The position numbers were made by a program, and so were the translations under genes. The notes beneath the pieces are model-generated. The model was given only the letters and a program-made list of their open reading frames with translations, was not told where the DNA came from and did not search any database. This document shows positions 25,785-35,124 of a DNA stretch of 64,000 bases, in pieces; position 1 is the stretch's first letter, and each line of letters begins with the position of its first letter. The DNA lies in NCBI RefSeq assembly GCF_003609995.1, contig NZ_AP018786.1:2490001-2554000 (forward strand), written 5' to 3'. Source of the DNA: Sutterella megalosphaeroides. GTDB lineage: Bacteria > Pseudomonadota > Gammaproteobacteria > Burkholderiales > Burkholderiaceae_F.

Positions 25785-25821
25785 TAAACAAAGGGCGGCG
25801 GACCTTTACCCGTCGCCCTTT
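25785..25821 (-). terminator. Intrinsic terminator after purA
   Basis: Arms AAAGGGCG (25790-25797) and CGCCCTTT (25814-25821) with additional CGG/CCG pairing, followed on the minus strand by GTTTATTT. It lies between the purA stop (25844) and the hpt start (25696). Confidence 0.75.
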
Positions 25822-25843
25822 CGCCCGTTACGGGGGCGTTATT

Positions 25844-27282
<1,439 letters not shown>

Positions 27283-27417
27283 GGAGACCGGTCCGCGTAA
27301 AGCGGACCGCTTTACAAACGCACAATAGCACGGTCGGACGACCTTCGTCCGAATCGCCGGCGGAAAAAACCGACGTTCAGGTCGTTTCGACTGCGCCGAT
27401 GCGCCCGATTCGGGGCC

Positions 27418-27612
27418 TCAGCCCGTCATCCAAAGCACGATCGTGACGCCTGCGGCCACGAAGACCGCGCCGGCGGCGCGAAGCGTTTCGGGGCGCGCGC
27501 GGGCGATTTCGCTCACGGTCTTTTTCCAGACCTCGGGTGCCGTGAGAGGCAGCAGTCCCTCGATGACGAGCACCCAACCGAGCGCGGCGATCATGACCTC
27601 CCAGGGCTTCAT
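27418..27612 (-). CDS. DUF2065 small membrane protein (YjeT-like)
   Basis: A 64-residue protein with two predicted membrane helices (about 5-24 and 45-62) separated by a charged loop (VWKKTVSEIARARPE). DUF2065 proteins occur next to hflC in many proteobacteria; their function is unknown. The start codon overlaps the hflC stop codon (ATGA), so translation is coupled to HflC and a role near the HflKC-FtsH complex is a reasonable inference from position only. Confidence 0.9.
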   Translation of the reverse strand: MKPWEVMIAALGWVLVIEGLLPLTAPEVWKKTVSEIARARPETLRAAGAVFVAAGVTIVLWMTG

Positions 27613-28481
27613 TTCTGCGCTTTGTCCTTCATGAAGCCGAAGAAGTCGGCGTTCGAATCGACCACCATCACGTCGCTCTTATCGGCAAAGCTCTGCTTGT
27701 AGGCTTCAAGCGAGCGGTAAAAGCGCGCGAATTCGGGGTCGTTGCCGAAGGCTTCGGCATAGATGCGGGCGGCCGCGGCGTCCCCTTCGCCCTTGATCTT
27801 CTGGGCGTCGCGGTACGCCTGGGCGAGAATCACCTCGCTCTGACGGTCGGCGTTGGCGCGGATGCGTTCGGCCTGAGCGGCGCCCTTCGAGCGCTCTTCC
27901 GAAGCGACGCGCTTGCGTTCGGCCTCCATGCGGCGGTAGACCGACTCGGAAATTTCGGGCGTGAAGTCGACGCGCTTCATGCGCACGTCGACGATGTCGA
28001 TGCCGACGTCCTTGACGCGCGCCTGAAGGAGGGTCGAAATTTCGCCCATCGCCTTTTCGCGCTCGGCCGACGTGATCTGGTTGACCGTGCGCTTGTTGAC
28101 GGTGATGTTGAGCACGTCGCGCAAGAGGGCCGAGACGCGGTCCGAAGCGGCGCGTTCGCTCCCCTGGAAGGACACCCAGTAGCGGCGCGGGTCGCCGATG
28201 CGCCACTTCACGAAGGTGTCGATCATGAGGTTTTTCTTCTCGCTCGTTTGCACGAGATCGGCCCCCGAGGCGTCGAGCGTCAGGATGCGCTTGTCGAGGT
28301 AGACGACGTTCTGGAAGGGAGGAGGCAACTTGAAGTGCAGCCCCGGTTGGTCGACGACCGTACGGAGTTCGCCGAGCGCGAACACCATGGCGTACTCGCG
28401 CTCGTTCACCGTGTAAAGGCACAGGCGTGCGGCGCCCGCAAGCACCGCAAGAGCAATGACGATGTTGATGATGCGTTTCAC
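27609..28481 (-). CDS. hflC: HflC, regulator of FtsH protease
   Basis: HflC is a stomatin/prohibitin-family (SPFH) inner-membrane protein that forms large periplasmic cages with HflK around the FtsH protease. The 290-residue protein has one N-terminal membrane helix (about 4-22), the SPFH domain (VNEREYAMVFALGE onward) and a long Glu/Arg/Ala coiled-coil region (about 185-230, RRMEAERKRVASEERSKGAA). It starts with GTG at 28481, with AAAGG about nine nt upstream, 17 nt after the hflK stop. It is normal in length and conserved throughout. Confidence 0.97.
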   Translation of the reverse strand: MKRIINIVIALAVLAGAARLCLYTVNEREYAMVFALGELRTVVDQPGLHFKLPPPFQNVVYLDKRILTLDASGADLVQTSEKKNLMIDTFVKWRIGDPRRYWVSFQGSERAASDRVSALLRDVLNITVNKRTVNQITSAEREKAMGEISTLLQARVKDVGIDIVDVRMKRVDFTPEISESVYRRMEAERKRVASEERSKGAAQAERIRANADRQSEVILAQAYRDAQKIKGEGDAAAARIYAEAFGNDPEFARFYRSLEAYKQSFADKSDVMVVDSNADFFGFMKDKAQK

Positions 28482-28498
28482 GTTGTCAACCTTTCAAA

Positions 28499-30055
28499 TC
28501 AGCGGAGGCGCGATCGGATGTCGCGGAGGTCGGCGGCGGGTTCCGTTTCGTAGTGCGCCGAGGCGGTGTTCGACGTACCGGTCGTCGACGCGGCGGCGGT
28601 CGAGGGCGTCGTACCGATTGCGCCTTGAGCGTCGAGCGCTTCCGTTTCGGCGGCCTTCTTCGTCGTCGAGACGATCTTGTCGAGCGGGAGGTAAAGGAGA
28701 TTGTTCCCCGAGTCGCTCCCCACGTAGATCTTCGAGACGTTCGAGAAGACTTCGCGCATCGCGTCGATGTAGAGGCGGTCGCGCGTCACTTCGGGCGCGG
28801 CCTTGTATTCGGCGTAGACCGACTTGAAGCGGTCCGCGTCGCCCGCGGCCGTTTCCACGACGCGCGCCTTGTAACCCTCGGCCTCTTCCTTGAGGCGCGA
28901 GGCCGTACCCTGAGCCTTCGGGAGCACCGCGTTCATGTACGCTTCGCCGAGGTTGATCGAGCGTTCGCGGTCCTGACCCGCCTTGACGGCGTCGTTGAAG
29001 GCCGCCTGAACGGGCTGCGGGGGCTGAGCGTTCTGAATCGCAACGCTCATCACCTCGATCCCGGTCGAATAGCGGTCGAGCATCGACTGCATCGACGCCT
29101 TCACGGCTTCGGCGATTTCGGCCTTCGATTCGAAGAGGATGCTGTCCATCGTCTTGCGACCGACCACTTCGCGCATGGCCGACTCCGCGGCCTGCACGAC
29201 CGACGTGTCGGGCGCGCGCGTATTGAAGAGGTAGTCCCTCGCGCCCGTTTCGGGCTTGATGCGGTACTGGACCGTGAACTGCACGTCGACGATGTTTTCG
29301 TCGTCGGTGAGCATGAGCGCTTCGCGCAGACGGTTCGAGCTTGCGGAGCCGCCGATTTCGGTCGTGCGTACGCTGCTGACGTCAACGAGCTGCACGCTCT
29401 GCACGGGCGCGGGCATGTGCCAGTGAAAGCCCGGCATGGTCGATTCGGCATAGCGACCGAACGTCGTCACGACGCCCGTCTGCCCTTCGGGCACGATGTA
29501 AAAGCCCGAAGCGGCCCAACCGGCAACGACGAAGGCAAGGAAAACGCCCGCTCCGAACCCGGAGCGCTTCTCGCCTCGGCCGCCGCCCGAGCGGCGTTCG
29601 CGTTCTTGGGCACGTCGGAAGGCCTCGAGGGGAGAGACGCGCTCGGACTCGCGGTGCGGTTCGGGACGCACGCGCGGACCCGCGGCGGGATCCTCGTCGC
29701 GGTCGTCGCGGCGACTGCGGTCGTCCTCGTACGAAAAGTCGTCGCGCGACTTCAGTTGCGAGCGCAGATCCTCGCGGCGACGGTTCTCGTTGCGAGAGCC
29801 CATCGCGTCGTTGATCATGTCGGTGAAATTGCGCCAGAGACGGTCGAGTTCGTCCCCTTCGCCGTCATCGCGATTGTCGCGGTTGCCGCGATCGTTGCGA
29901 TGGTTGCGCGCACTGCGCGACGCGTCGTCGCGGTCGTGGTAGTCATCGCGACCCGTATTGCGCCCGCCCGCGGGCGTTTCTTCGCGACCCTCGTCCTTTT
30001 TCGTGTCTTGCGGCTCGTCGGAACCGCGGCCCCAATGGGGGTCATTGAGCGACAT
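28499..30055 (-). CDS. hflK: HflK, regulator of FtsH protease, with long charged N-terminus
   Basis: HflK partners HflC in the cage that modulates FtsH. From ATG 30055 the protein has 518 residues against about 419 in E. coli. The excess is an N-terminal cytoplasmic tail of about 165 residues rich in Arg, Asp and Asn (for example RNHRNDRGNRDNRDDGE near 50-66 and a second charged block at 108-121), ahead of the membrane helix (about 167-187). The SPFH core and helical C-terminus are ordinary (EGQTGVVTTFGRY, AYMNAVLPKAQGTASR). An upstream open stretch is non-coding. It starts the hflK-hflC-DUF2065 operon. Confidence 0.95.
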   Translation of the reverse strand: MSLNDPHWGRGSDEPQDTKKDEGREETPAGGRNTGRDDYHDRDDASRSARNHRNDRGNRDNRDDGEGDELDRLWRNFTDMINDAMGSRNENRRREDLRSQLKSRDDFSYEDDRSRRDDRDEDPAAGPRVRPEPHRESERVSPLEAFRRAQERERRSGGGRGEKRSGFGAGVFLAFVVAGWAASGFYIVPEGQTGVVTTFGRYAESTMPGFHWHMPAPVQSVQLVDVSSVRTTEIGGSASSNRLREALMLTDDENIVDVQFTVQYRIKPETGARDYLFNTRAPDTSVVQAAESAMREVVGRKTMDSILFESKAEIAEAVKASMQSMLDRYSTGIEVMSVAIQNAQPPQPVQAAFNDAVKAGQDRERSINLGEAYMNAVLPKAQGTASRLKEEAEGYKARVVETAAGDADRFKSVYAEYKAAPEVTRDRLYIDAMREVFSNVSKIYVGSDSGNNLLYLPLDKIVSTTKKAAETEALDAQGAIGTTPSTAAASTTGTSNTASAHYETEPAADLRDIRSRLR

Positions 30056-30135
30056 GGATGCTGTTCTCCGATTGTCCGGTGGGCGATTCGACACGCTCGT
30101 CGGCGCGGAAGCGTCCCGGTTTTTCCGATCAGGAA

Positions 30136-30141
30136 ATTGTA
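30136..30141 (-). promoter_or_regulatory. Candidate -10 of the hflK promoter
   Basis: TACAAT on the minus strand 81 nt upstream of the hflK ATG, sharing TTCGATACAATT with the candidate promoter at 22637. The -35 is not recognisable. Confidence 0.42.
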
Positions 30142-30410
30142 TCGAATGCCGTGTCGGGATATGTTCTTTCGCAATGATTCGCAAAGAAAATCCCCCTCTC
30201 GCATACCCGAATCCCGAGCGCATCCCGTCCGTTTTCGGCTTGAGTCCGACCTTTCGGACGGATCCGAACGTGTTGGCTCGCAAAACCTACCTCTCTTTTT
30301 GCGGATACCCCTGATGTACCGAGAAAAACAAGCTCCCGGACCGTCAAACCCGATACGACAGATTCCCTACGCATCGACCACGGCATCTCCGTAGGATAGA
30401 GAACTTGGAG

Positions 30411-30424
30411 GTTACAAATGTAAC
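30411..30424 (+). promoter_or_regulatory. Candidate operator upstream of yjiH
   Basis: Perfect inverted repeat GTTACA-AA-TGTAAC, 31 nt before the yjiH ATG, where a repressor would block transcription or initiation. The matching regulator is not encoded in the window as far as I can tell. Confidence 0.5.
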
Positions 30425-30454
30425 GTCTTCGACATTGATTACAGAGGAAACCTT

Positions 30455-31135
30455 ATGTCCGACACCCCCTCCCAGCAGGCCGCCGCCTCTGAAGAGAACC
30501 CCAAGGCGGGTATCGGGGCCTACATTGCCCTGGCCTTCGCCATCATCTATTTCTCCGGCGTCTTTTACAACATGCCCGAATCTCAGCAATGGCTCGGCGC
30601 ATTCGACTACACGACTTTGATCGGCAAATTCGGCACGATCGCCGAGTCGAAGAACAACTTCACCGGTGCAGGCGGCCTCAGCGCTCGTGCGGGCTTCCTC
30701 TTCTCGCTCTCCCTCGTTCCGGGCGTCATGCTCGCCATGGGGCTCATCGAGGTGCTCGAGCACTACGGTGCTCTGCGTGCCGCTCAGGTGCTCCTTACCC
30801 CGCTCCTTCGTCCGCTCCTCGGCGTTCCCGGCAAGACGGGCCTCGCGCTCATCACCGACCTTCAGAGTACCGACGGCGGCGCCGCGATCACGCGTGCCCT
30901 TTACGACGAAGGCCACATCACGAAGCGCAACCTCGTGACGATCTGCGCCTGGCAGTATTCGGGCGCGGGCTGCATCAGCAACTACTACTCGACCGTTTCG
31001 GCCCTCTTCGGCATGTTCACCTGCGCCGTCTGGGTTCCGATGGTCGTCATTCTTTGCTTGAAGTTCGTGGGCGGCATGTTCATCCGCTCGCTCTTGCATA
31101 CCGTCTACAAGAAGGATTTCGAAAATGAGCAGTAA
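30455..31135 (+). CDS. yjiH: YjiH-like membrane protein (nucleoside-recognition Gate domain)
   Basis: A 226-residue inner-membrane protein, close in length to E. coli YjiH (227). It has about five hydrophobic segments and the Gate-domain hallmark region (GVPGKTGLALITDLQSTDGGA near 125-145, then WQYSGAGCISNYYSTVSAL), shared with spore-maturation proteins and nucleoside-transporter gates. YjiH and YjiG are thought to act as a pair; transport is likely but the substrate is unproven. It overlaps yjiG by 11 nt, and a peptidase gene follows. The Shine-Dalgarno is GAGGAAACC. Confidence 0.88.
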   Translation: MSDTPSQQAAASEENPKAGIGAYIALAFAIIYFSGVFYNMPESQQWLGAFDYTTLIGKFGTIAESKNNFTGAGGLSARAGFLFSLSLVPGVMLAMGLIEVLEHYGALRAAQVLLTPLLRPLLGVPGKTGLALITDLQSTDGGAAITRALYDEGHITKRNLVTICAWQYSGAGCISNYYSTVSALFGMFTCAVWVPMVVILCLKFVGGMFIRSLLHTVYKKDFENEQ

Positions 31136-31598
31136 TTCCACCGAAACGAAGAGCAACAACCCGTTCGACATCTTCATCGTCGGGACGAAGAAGGGTCTCA
31201 ACATCGGCCTCTACAGCCTGCTGCCCAACGTGCTCATGGCGTTCGTGCTCACCTACATGCTGCAGCTCTTCGGCGTGATGAAGTTCCTCGGCGAAAATTT
31301 CGGCGGCGTCATGGGCGTCTTCGGCCTTCCGGGCGAAGCCCTCTCGGTTCTCCTGGCAACGTGGCTCTCCTGCGGTGCGGGCGTCGGCGTGGCGGCGAGC
31401 CTCGCCGCGAGCGGCACGCTCAACGGTCACGACATCACGATTCTCGCGCCCGCCTTGATTCTGATGGCTTCGCAGATTCAGTACATGGGACGTCTCCTCG
31501 GCGTTGCGAACGCGCCCAAGAAATATTGGCCCGTTCTGATGCTCAACAGCGTTCTCATGGCCTGCATCGGCATGATCCTCATGCGCTTCTTCGCCTGA
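31125..31598 (+). CDS. yjiG: YjiG-like membrane protein (partner of YjiH)
   Basis: A 157-residue inner-membrane protein similar in length to E. coli YjiG (153), also carrying a Gate/nucleoside-recognition motif (LLATWLSCGAGVGVAASLAAS near 75-95) and about four hydrophobic segments. It starts inside the end of yjiH (11-nt overlap), so translation of the two is coupled. In E. coli the pair precedes iadA (isoaspartyl dipeptidase); here an M20 peptidase takes that place, separated by an intrinsic terminator. Confidence 0.87.
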   Translation: MSSNSTETKSNNPFDIFIVGTKKGLNIGLYSLLPNVLMAFVLTYMLQLFGVMKFLGENFGGVMGVFGLPGEALSVLLATWLSCGAGVGVAASLAASGTLNGHDITILAPALILMASQIQYMGRLLGVANAPKKYWPVLMLNSVLMACIGMILMRFFA

Positions 31599-31612
31599 TC
31601 GACCGATCAGCG

Positions 31613-31649
31613 ACCGCCGGCCTCTTCGGGGACCGGCGGTATTTTTTTT
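31613..31649 (+). terminator. Intrinsic terminator between yjiG and the M20 peptidase
   Basis: Arms ACCGCCGG (31613-31620) and CCGGCGGT (31633-31640) followed by eight Ts (31642-31649). The peptidase ATG is only 20 nt beyond the T-run, with no space for a promoter in between, so the element must allow read-through if the peptidase is expressed from the yjiH promoter. Confidence 0.88.
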
Positions 31650-31668
31650 CTTCCGGAATCCACGAACC

Positions 31669-32784
31669 ATGACCCTGCTCAACGACTACCTCAAGGACCT
31701 CGAGCCGCTCGTCAACCTCGACTGCGGCACCTCCAACCGTGCGGGCGTGACGCGCGCCGCGGAAATCATGAAGGGCTACTTCGAGTCGATCGGCTTCACG
31801 TGCGAACTCGTCGACCTCGGCCCCGCCGTCGGCAAGGGGCTCCTTTGCCGCAACAAGCCCGAGGCCGATCACTACGACGTGATGATGAACGGCCACCTCG
31901 ATACGGTCTTCCCCGACGGTACGGCGGCGGAGCGTCCCCTGCGCGTCGAAGGCGACCGCGCCTACGGGCCGGGCTGCTCCGACTGCAAGGGCGGGGTGCT
32001 CGCCGCCTACTACGCCTGCAAGACGGCGGACCCGAAGGACCTCGAACGTTTGTCGATTTGCTGCGCCTTCAATCCCGACGAAGAAACGGGTTCGAAGGCC
32101 TCGACCGCCTGGCTCTGCGAGCACGGAAAAAAGGCGCGCAACGTGCTCGTCTTCGAAGCGGCCCGTGCGGGCGGTGAACTCGTGCGCTCCCGAAAGGGCG
32201 TCGCAAGCTACCGCGTCACCTTCAAGGGCGTCTCTTCGCACGCGGGCAACAACCCCAAGGACGGCCGCAACGCCAACATCGCCGCGATGCGCTTCGCGCT
32301 CGCCGCGTACGGTCTTGCGGACGACGCGCTCGGCACGACCGTGAACCCGGGCGTCATCCACGGGGGCACCGTCTCGAACGTCATCTCGGACCGCTGCACG
32401 ATCGAAATCGATACGCGCTACTGGTTCGACGAGCACCACGAGTCGCTCGACCGGGCGCTTCGCGAACTGGTCGACTCGACCTGGGTCGAAGGCGTCACGC
32501 AGACGATCGAAATGCTCAACCGTTCGCCCGCCATGCCGCTCTCGCCCGACACGAAGGAACTCGTGGCGAAAATCACCGAAGCGGCCCGTCTCGAAGGATT
32601 CGAAGCGACGTGGATCGACGCGGGCGGCGGCTCCGACGGCAACCACATCGCCGCCATGCGCGTGCCCGTGATCGACGGCTGCGGCCCTGCGGGCGGCGGT
32701 TTCCACTGCGACAAGGAGTTCCTGCGGCTCGACACGGTCGAAGAACGCATCCGCATGGTGCGCCGCTTCTTCTCGCTCGTTTGA
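31669..32784 (+). CDS. M20-family metallopeptidase (carboxypeptidase G2-like)
   Basis: A 371-residue, two-zinc aminoacylase/carboxypeptidase-type enzyme. Zinc and catalytic motifs are in place: NGHLDTVFP (His76, Asp78), GPGCSDCKGG with the bridging Asp105, DEETGS with the catalytic Glu138, and the dimerisation-domain GVSSHAGNNP. C-terminal HCDKEF supplies the last metal ligand. The likely reaction is release of a C-terminal amino acid, often glutamate, from a small peptide or folate-like compound; the true substrate is unknown. It follows the yjiHG pair, suggesting uptake and hydrolysis of one substrate. No signal peptide, so cytoplasmic. Confidence 0.93.
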   Translation: MTLLNDYLKDLEPLVNLDCGTSNRAGVTRAAEIMKGYFESIGFTCELVDLGPAVGKGLLCRNKPEADHYDVMMNGHLDTVFPDGTAAERPLRVEGDRAYGPGCSDCKGGVLAAYYACKTADPKDLERLSICCAFNPDEETGSKASTAWLCEHGKKARNVLVFEAARAGGELVRSRKGVASYRVTFKGVSSHAGNNPKDGRNANIAAMRFALAAYGLADDALGTTVNPGVIHGGTVSNVISDRCTIEIDTRYWFDEHHESLDRALRELVDSTWVEGVTQTIEMLNRSPAMPLSPDTKELVAKITEAARLEGFEATWIDAGGGSDGNHIAAMRVPVIDGCGPAGGGFHCDKEFLRLDTVEERIRMVRRFFSLV

Positions 32785-32805
32785 GCGCTCGGGCAAGGTG
32801 TGAAA

Positions 32806-32838
32806 GGAAAGCGGCGGGAAGCCTCCCGACCGCTTTCC
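32806..32838. repeat. GC-rich hairpin after the M20 peptidase
   Basis: Arms GGAAAGCGG and CCGCTTTCC with an inner GGGA/TCCC stem and AGCC loop. It resembles the hairpin at 18967-18995 in the opposite orientation. It precedes the real terminator at 32850-32894. Confidence 0.4.
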
Positions 32839-32849
32839 CCGTCCCCCGA

Positions 32850-32894
32850 AACTCCGACGACTCCCTTGCGGGCGCGTCGGAGTTTTTCTTTTTC
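32850..32894 (+). terminator. Intrinsic terminator after the M20 peptidase
   Basis: Perfect 10-bp stem AACTCCGACG (32850-32859) / CGTCGGAGTT (32875-32884) followed by TTTCTTTTTCC. It isolates the yjiHG-peptidase unit from the reductase gene. Confidence 0.88.
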
Positions 32895-32947
32895 CGTTTT
32901 CCGACGCTCTTTTCCCGTGCGGGACCGACGATTCGGGGCGCTCGGAC

Positions 32948-32953
32948 TATACT
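32948..32953 (+). promoter_or_regulatory. Candidate -10 of the FNR-type reductase gene
   Basis: TATACT 36 nt before the ATG at 32989, downstream of a strong terminator. The -35 is poor, so this is a tentative call. Confidence 0.4.
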
Positions 32954-32988
32954 CGGTCACGCTCAAACACTCTCTTCCCGGAGGCTCT

Positions 32989-33696
32989 ATGACGATGCCC
33001 TTTACCGTGCCCGTGACGCTTCACGGGCGCATTTGCGAAACGCCCGACACCTGGACGATTCAGCTCGAAACCCCGAAGACGTTCCGCCCCAAGGCGGGCC
33101 AGTTCGTGATGGTCCCGATCGGCGACACGGGGCTCGTTCGCTGCTGGACCGTTTCGTCGACCTGCGGCTCGTGCGAATTTACGACGCTTACCGTCCGGTG
33201 CGTTCCGGAAGGCAAGGGTTCCAACTGGATCACGAAGGAGGTCCCCGTCGGCGCCCGCTTCTCGATTTCGGAACCGATGGGCGACTTCGTCGTCGATGAG
33301 AAGGATCCGGGCCCGTTCCTTCTCATCGCCGCCGGGATCGGTGTGACGCCCGTCATGTCGATCGCGCGCGAACTCCTCATTCACCGTCCGGGCACGCCCG
33401 TTACGGTCCTCTACTGCGCGCGCAATCAGGAGTCGGTCGTCTTCGATAAGCTCTGGCGCACGCTCGCCGAGTGCCGCGAAGAGCTCACGTTCGTGCCCTT
33501 CGTGAAGGAGGATCCCCTTCCCGGCGAACCGACGGGGCGCCTCACGGCCGAACGCATCCTCGAATTCTGCCCCGACGTCGCGAACCGCACCGTCTATGCG
33601 TGCGGGAGCGCGGGCTTCATGAATTCCATGGCCGAAGCCGTCATCGGCCTCGGGTGCGACCCGAAGCGCGTTCACACCGAAGCGCTTCTCCCCTGA
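32989..33696 (+). CDS. Ferredoxin-NADP reductase-like flavoprotein without an Fe-S domain
   Basis: A 235-residue FAD/NAD(P)H oxidoreductase of the ferredoxin reductase superfamily. The FAD-binding motif is RCWTVSS (about residue 46), the pyridine-nucleotide motif IAAGIGVTPVMSI follows near 114-126, and the C-terminal YACGSAGFMNSM is the usual NAD-binding CG(P/S) element. It ends directly after this module, so the 2Fe-2S ferredoxin domain found in related Hcr or phthalate-type reductases is absent; a separate electron-carrier partner is needed. The ATG has GGAGG five nt upstream. Partner protein not identified. Confidence 0.85.
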   Translation: MTMPFTVPVTLHGRICETPDTWTIQLETPKTFRPKAGQFVMVPIGDTGLVRCWTVSSTCGSCEFTTLTVRCVPEGKGSNWITKEVPVGARFSISEPMGDFVVDEKDPGPFLLIAAGIGVTPVMSIARELLIHRPGTPVTVLYCARNQESVVFDKLWRTLAECREELTFVPFVKEDPLPGEPTGRLTAERILEFCPDVANRTVYACGSAGFMNSMAEAVIGLGCDPKRVHTEALLP

Positions 33697-33806
33697 GACC
33701 GAACGTCGCCTTTCTCTCGACACCCGTACCGTCGACACTCCTATGCCGCACCCGAATATCCCCGGGCGCGGCTTTCCTTTCCCGGCTTTTCCTTTCCGGC
33801 TTCCCC

Positions 33807-35015
33807 ATGTCCGCCTTTTTCCCTCGTCCCTCCCGCCCGTGGTGGGCGGAAATCCCCCGCGAACACCACGCCACCCGCCTCTCCTTTTTCATTGCGGGCT
33901 TTTTCATGGCCGTCTGGGCCTCGCTCGTTCCTTTTGTCAAAACGCACCTCGGCCTTGACGAAGGAAGCTTCGGCCTTTTGCTCCTCGCCCTCGGCCTCGG
34001 AGGCCTGATCGCCATGCCCGCAGCGGGCGCCTGGGTCGCGCGTGCGGGCGCACGGCGCGTGCTGGCGTGTTCGGTTCCCGTCTGCGGCACGCTCCTCGCG
34101 GCGCTCGCTCTCACGCTGTGCCTTCCCCTGGAAGCCGCATCCCTCACCGGGGCACTTGTGACGGGCGTGGGGCTCCTTCTTTTCGGCATGGCCTTCGGCG
34201 GGATCGACGTCGGGATGAACGTGCATTCGGTGGTGGTAGACGCACGGAGCCCCAAGCGCCTTCTCTCGGGCTTTCACGCGCTCTACTCCGTGGGCGGCGT
34301 TGCGGGGGCGCTTGCGATGACGGCGCTACTCAACCTCTCCTTTTCGCCCGTCGCGGCGGCGGTGCTCCTCACGGCCCTGTTCGTTCTCCTCTGGTTCCGG
34401 ATCGGTCGCTGGGTGATCGAAGACGCGGGCCGCGAAGAAAAAAGCGGCGAAAAGACGCCGCTCTTCGTCATGCCGCGCGGCGGCGTTCTCTTTCTCGGCG
34501 CCGTCTGCTTCATCCTCTTTCTGGCCGAAGGGGCGGTACTCGACTGGTCGGGGCTCTTTCTCACGGAAACGCGCGGGATGAGCTTGGAGAATGCCGGCCT
34601 TGGCTTTGCCTTTTTCTCCGTCGCGATGACCGTGATGCGCTTTCTCGGCGATCGCCTGATCGCCCGGATCGGACCGCGTGCGACCGTGCGAGCGGGGGCG
34701 CTGCTTGCGGCGGCTGCGATTCTTCTTGCGGTCGGGGTCGAATCGGGTGCGGCGGCGCTCTTTGCGTTCTTTCTGCTTGGCGTGGGGAGCTCCAACATCG
34801 TTCCGATCGCCTTTGCGGCGACCGGCGAACAAAAGGAGATGCCGATGGCTCTGGCTCTTGCGAGCGCGACGACCCTCGGCTATGCGGGGCTATTGACGGG
34901 CCCGGCGTTGATCGGCTTCGTCGCGCACCGTACGAGCCTTTCCACGGCGTTCGTCTGCGAAGCGGTGCTGCTCCTTGCGGTTGCGCTCGCGGCGGGACGC
35001 TTCCGCGCGAAATGA
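33807..35015 (+). CDS. Major facilitator superfamily permease, YbjJ-like
   Basis: A 402-residue inner-membrane transporter with about twelve helices. Start ATG 33807 (MSAFFPRPSRPWW) opens the first helix (FFIAGFFMAVWASLVPFVK); the open frame upstream overlaps the reductase gene and is non-coding. The family loops are recognisable (GAWVARAGARRVL after helix 2, GDRLIARIGPRATVRAG after helix 8). Length and layout match E. coli YbjJ (402), whose substrate is unknown; sugar or drug export cannot be distinguished here. It follows the reductase gene by 110 nt and ends at a shared terminator with hflX. Confidence 0.85.
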   Translation: MSAFFPRPSRPWWAEIPREHHATRLSFFIAGFFMAVWASLVPFVKTHLGLDEGSFGLLLLALGLGGLIAMPAAGAWVARAGARRVLACSVPVCGTLLAALALTLCLPLEAASLTGALVTGVGLLLFGMAFGGIDVGMNVHSVVVDARSPKRLLSGFHALYSVGGVAGALAMTALLNLSFSPVAAAVLLTALFVLLWFRIGRWVIEDAGREEKSGEKTPLFVMPRGGVLFLGAVCFILFLAEGAVLDWSGLFLTETRGMSLENAGLGFAFFSVAMTVMRFLGDRLIARIGPRATVRAGALLAAAAILLAVGVESGAAALFAFFLLGVGSSNIVPIAFAATGEQKEMPMALALASATTLGYAGLLTGPALIGFVAHRTSLSTAFVCEAVLLLAVALAAGRFRAK

Positions 35016-35033
35016 GTTTCGGACGCACCCGAT

Positions 35034-35077
35034 AAAAACGACCCGCCTTTCGGTGCGAAGGGCGGGTCGTTCTATTT
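35034..35077. terminator. Bidirectional terminator between the MFS gene and hflX
   Basis: Perfect 11-bp stem AACGACCCGCC (35037-35047) / GGCGGGTCGTT (35061-35071). On the minus strand TTTTT follows (hflX side); on the plus side CTATTTC. It ends both converging transcripts. Confidence 0.85.
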
Positions 35078-35124
35078 CTCGGATTCGACTTCGGAGTCGA
35101 GCCCGAGCGGTCGATCTCAGAAAA

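Larger units (their letters stand above)
30056..30454. promoter_or_regulatory. 399-nt divergent region between hflK and yjiH
   Basis: No coding gene is seen. Towards hflK it holds a TACAAT -10 inside TTCGATACAATT (30136-30141). Centrally there is an inverted repeat TTCGGA-CGGA-TCCGAA (30253-30268). Towards yjiH there is a perfect palindrome at 30411-30424, and GAGGAAACC forms the yjiH Shine-Dalgarno. Confidence 0.5.
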
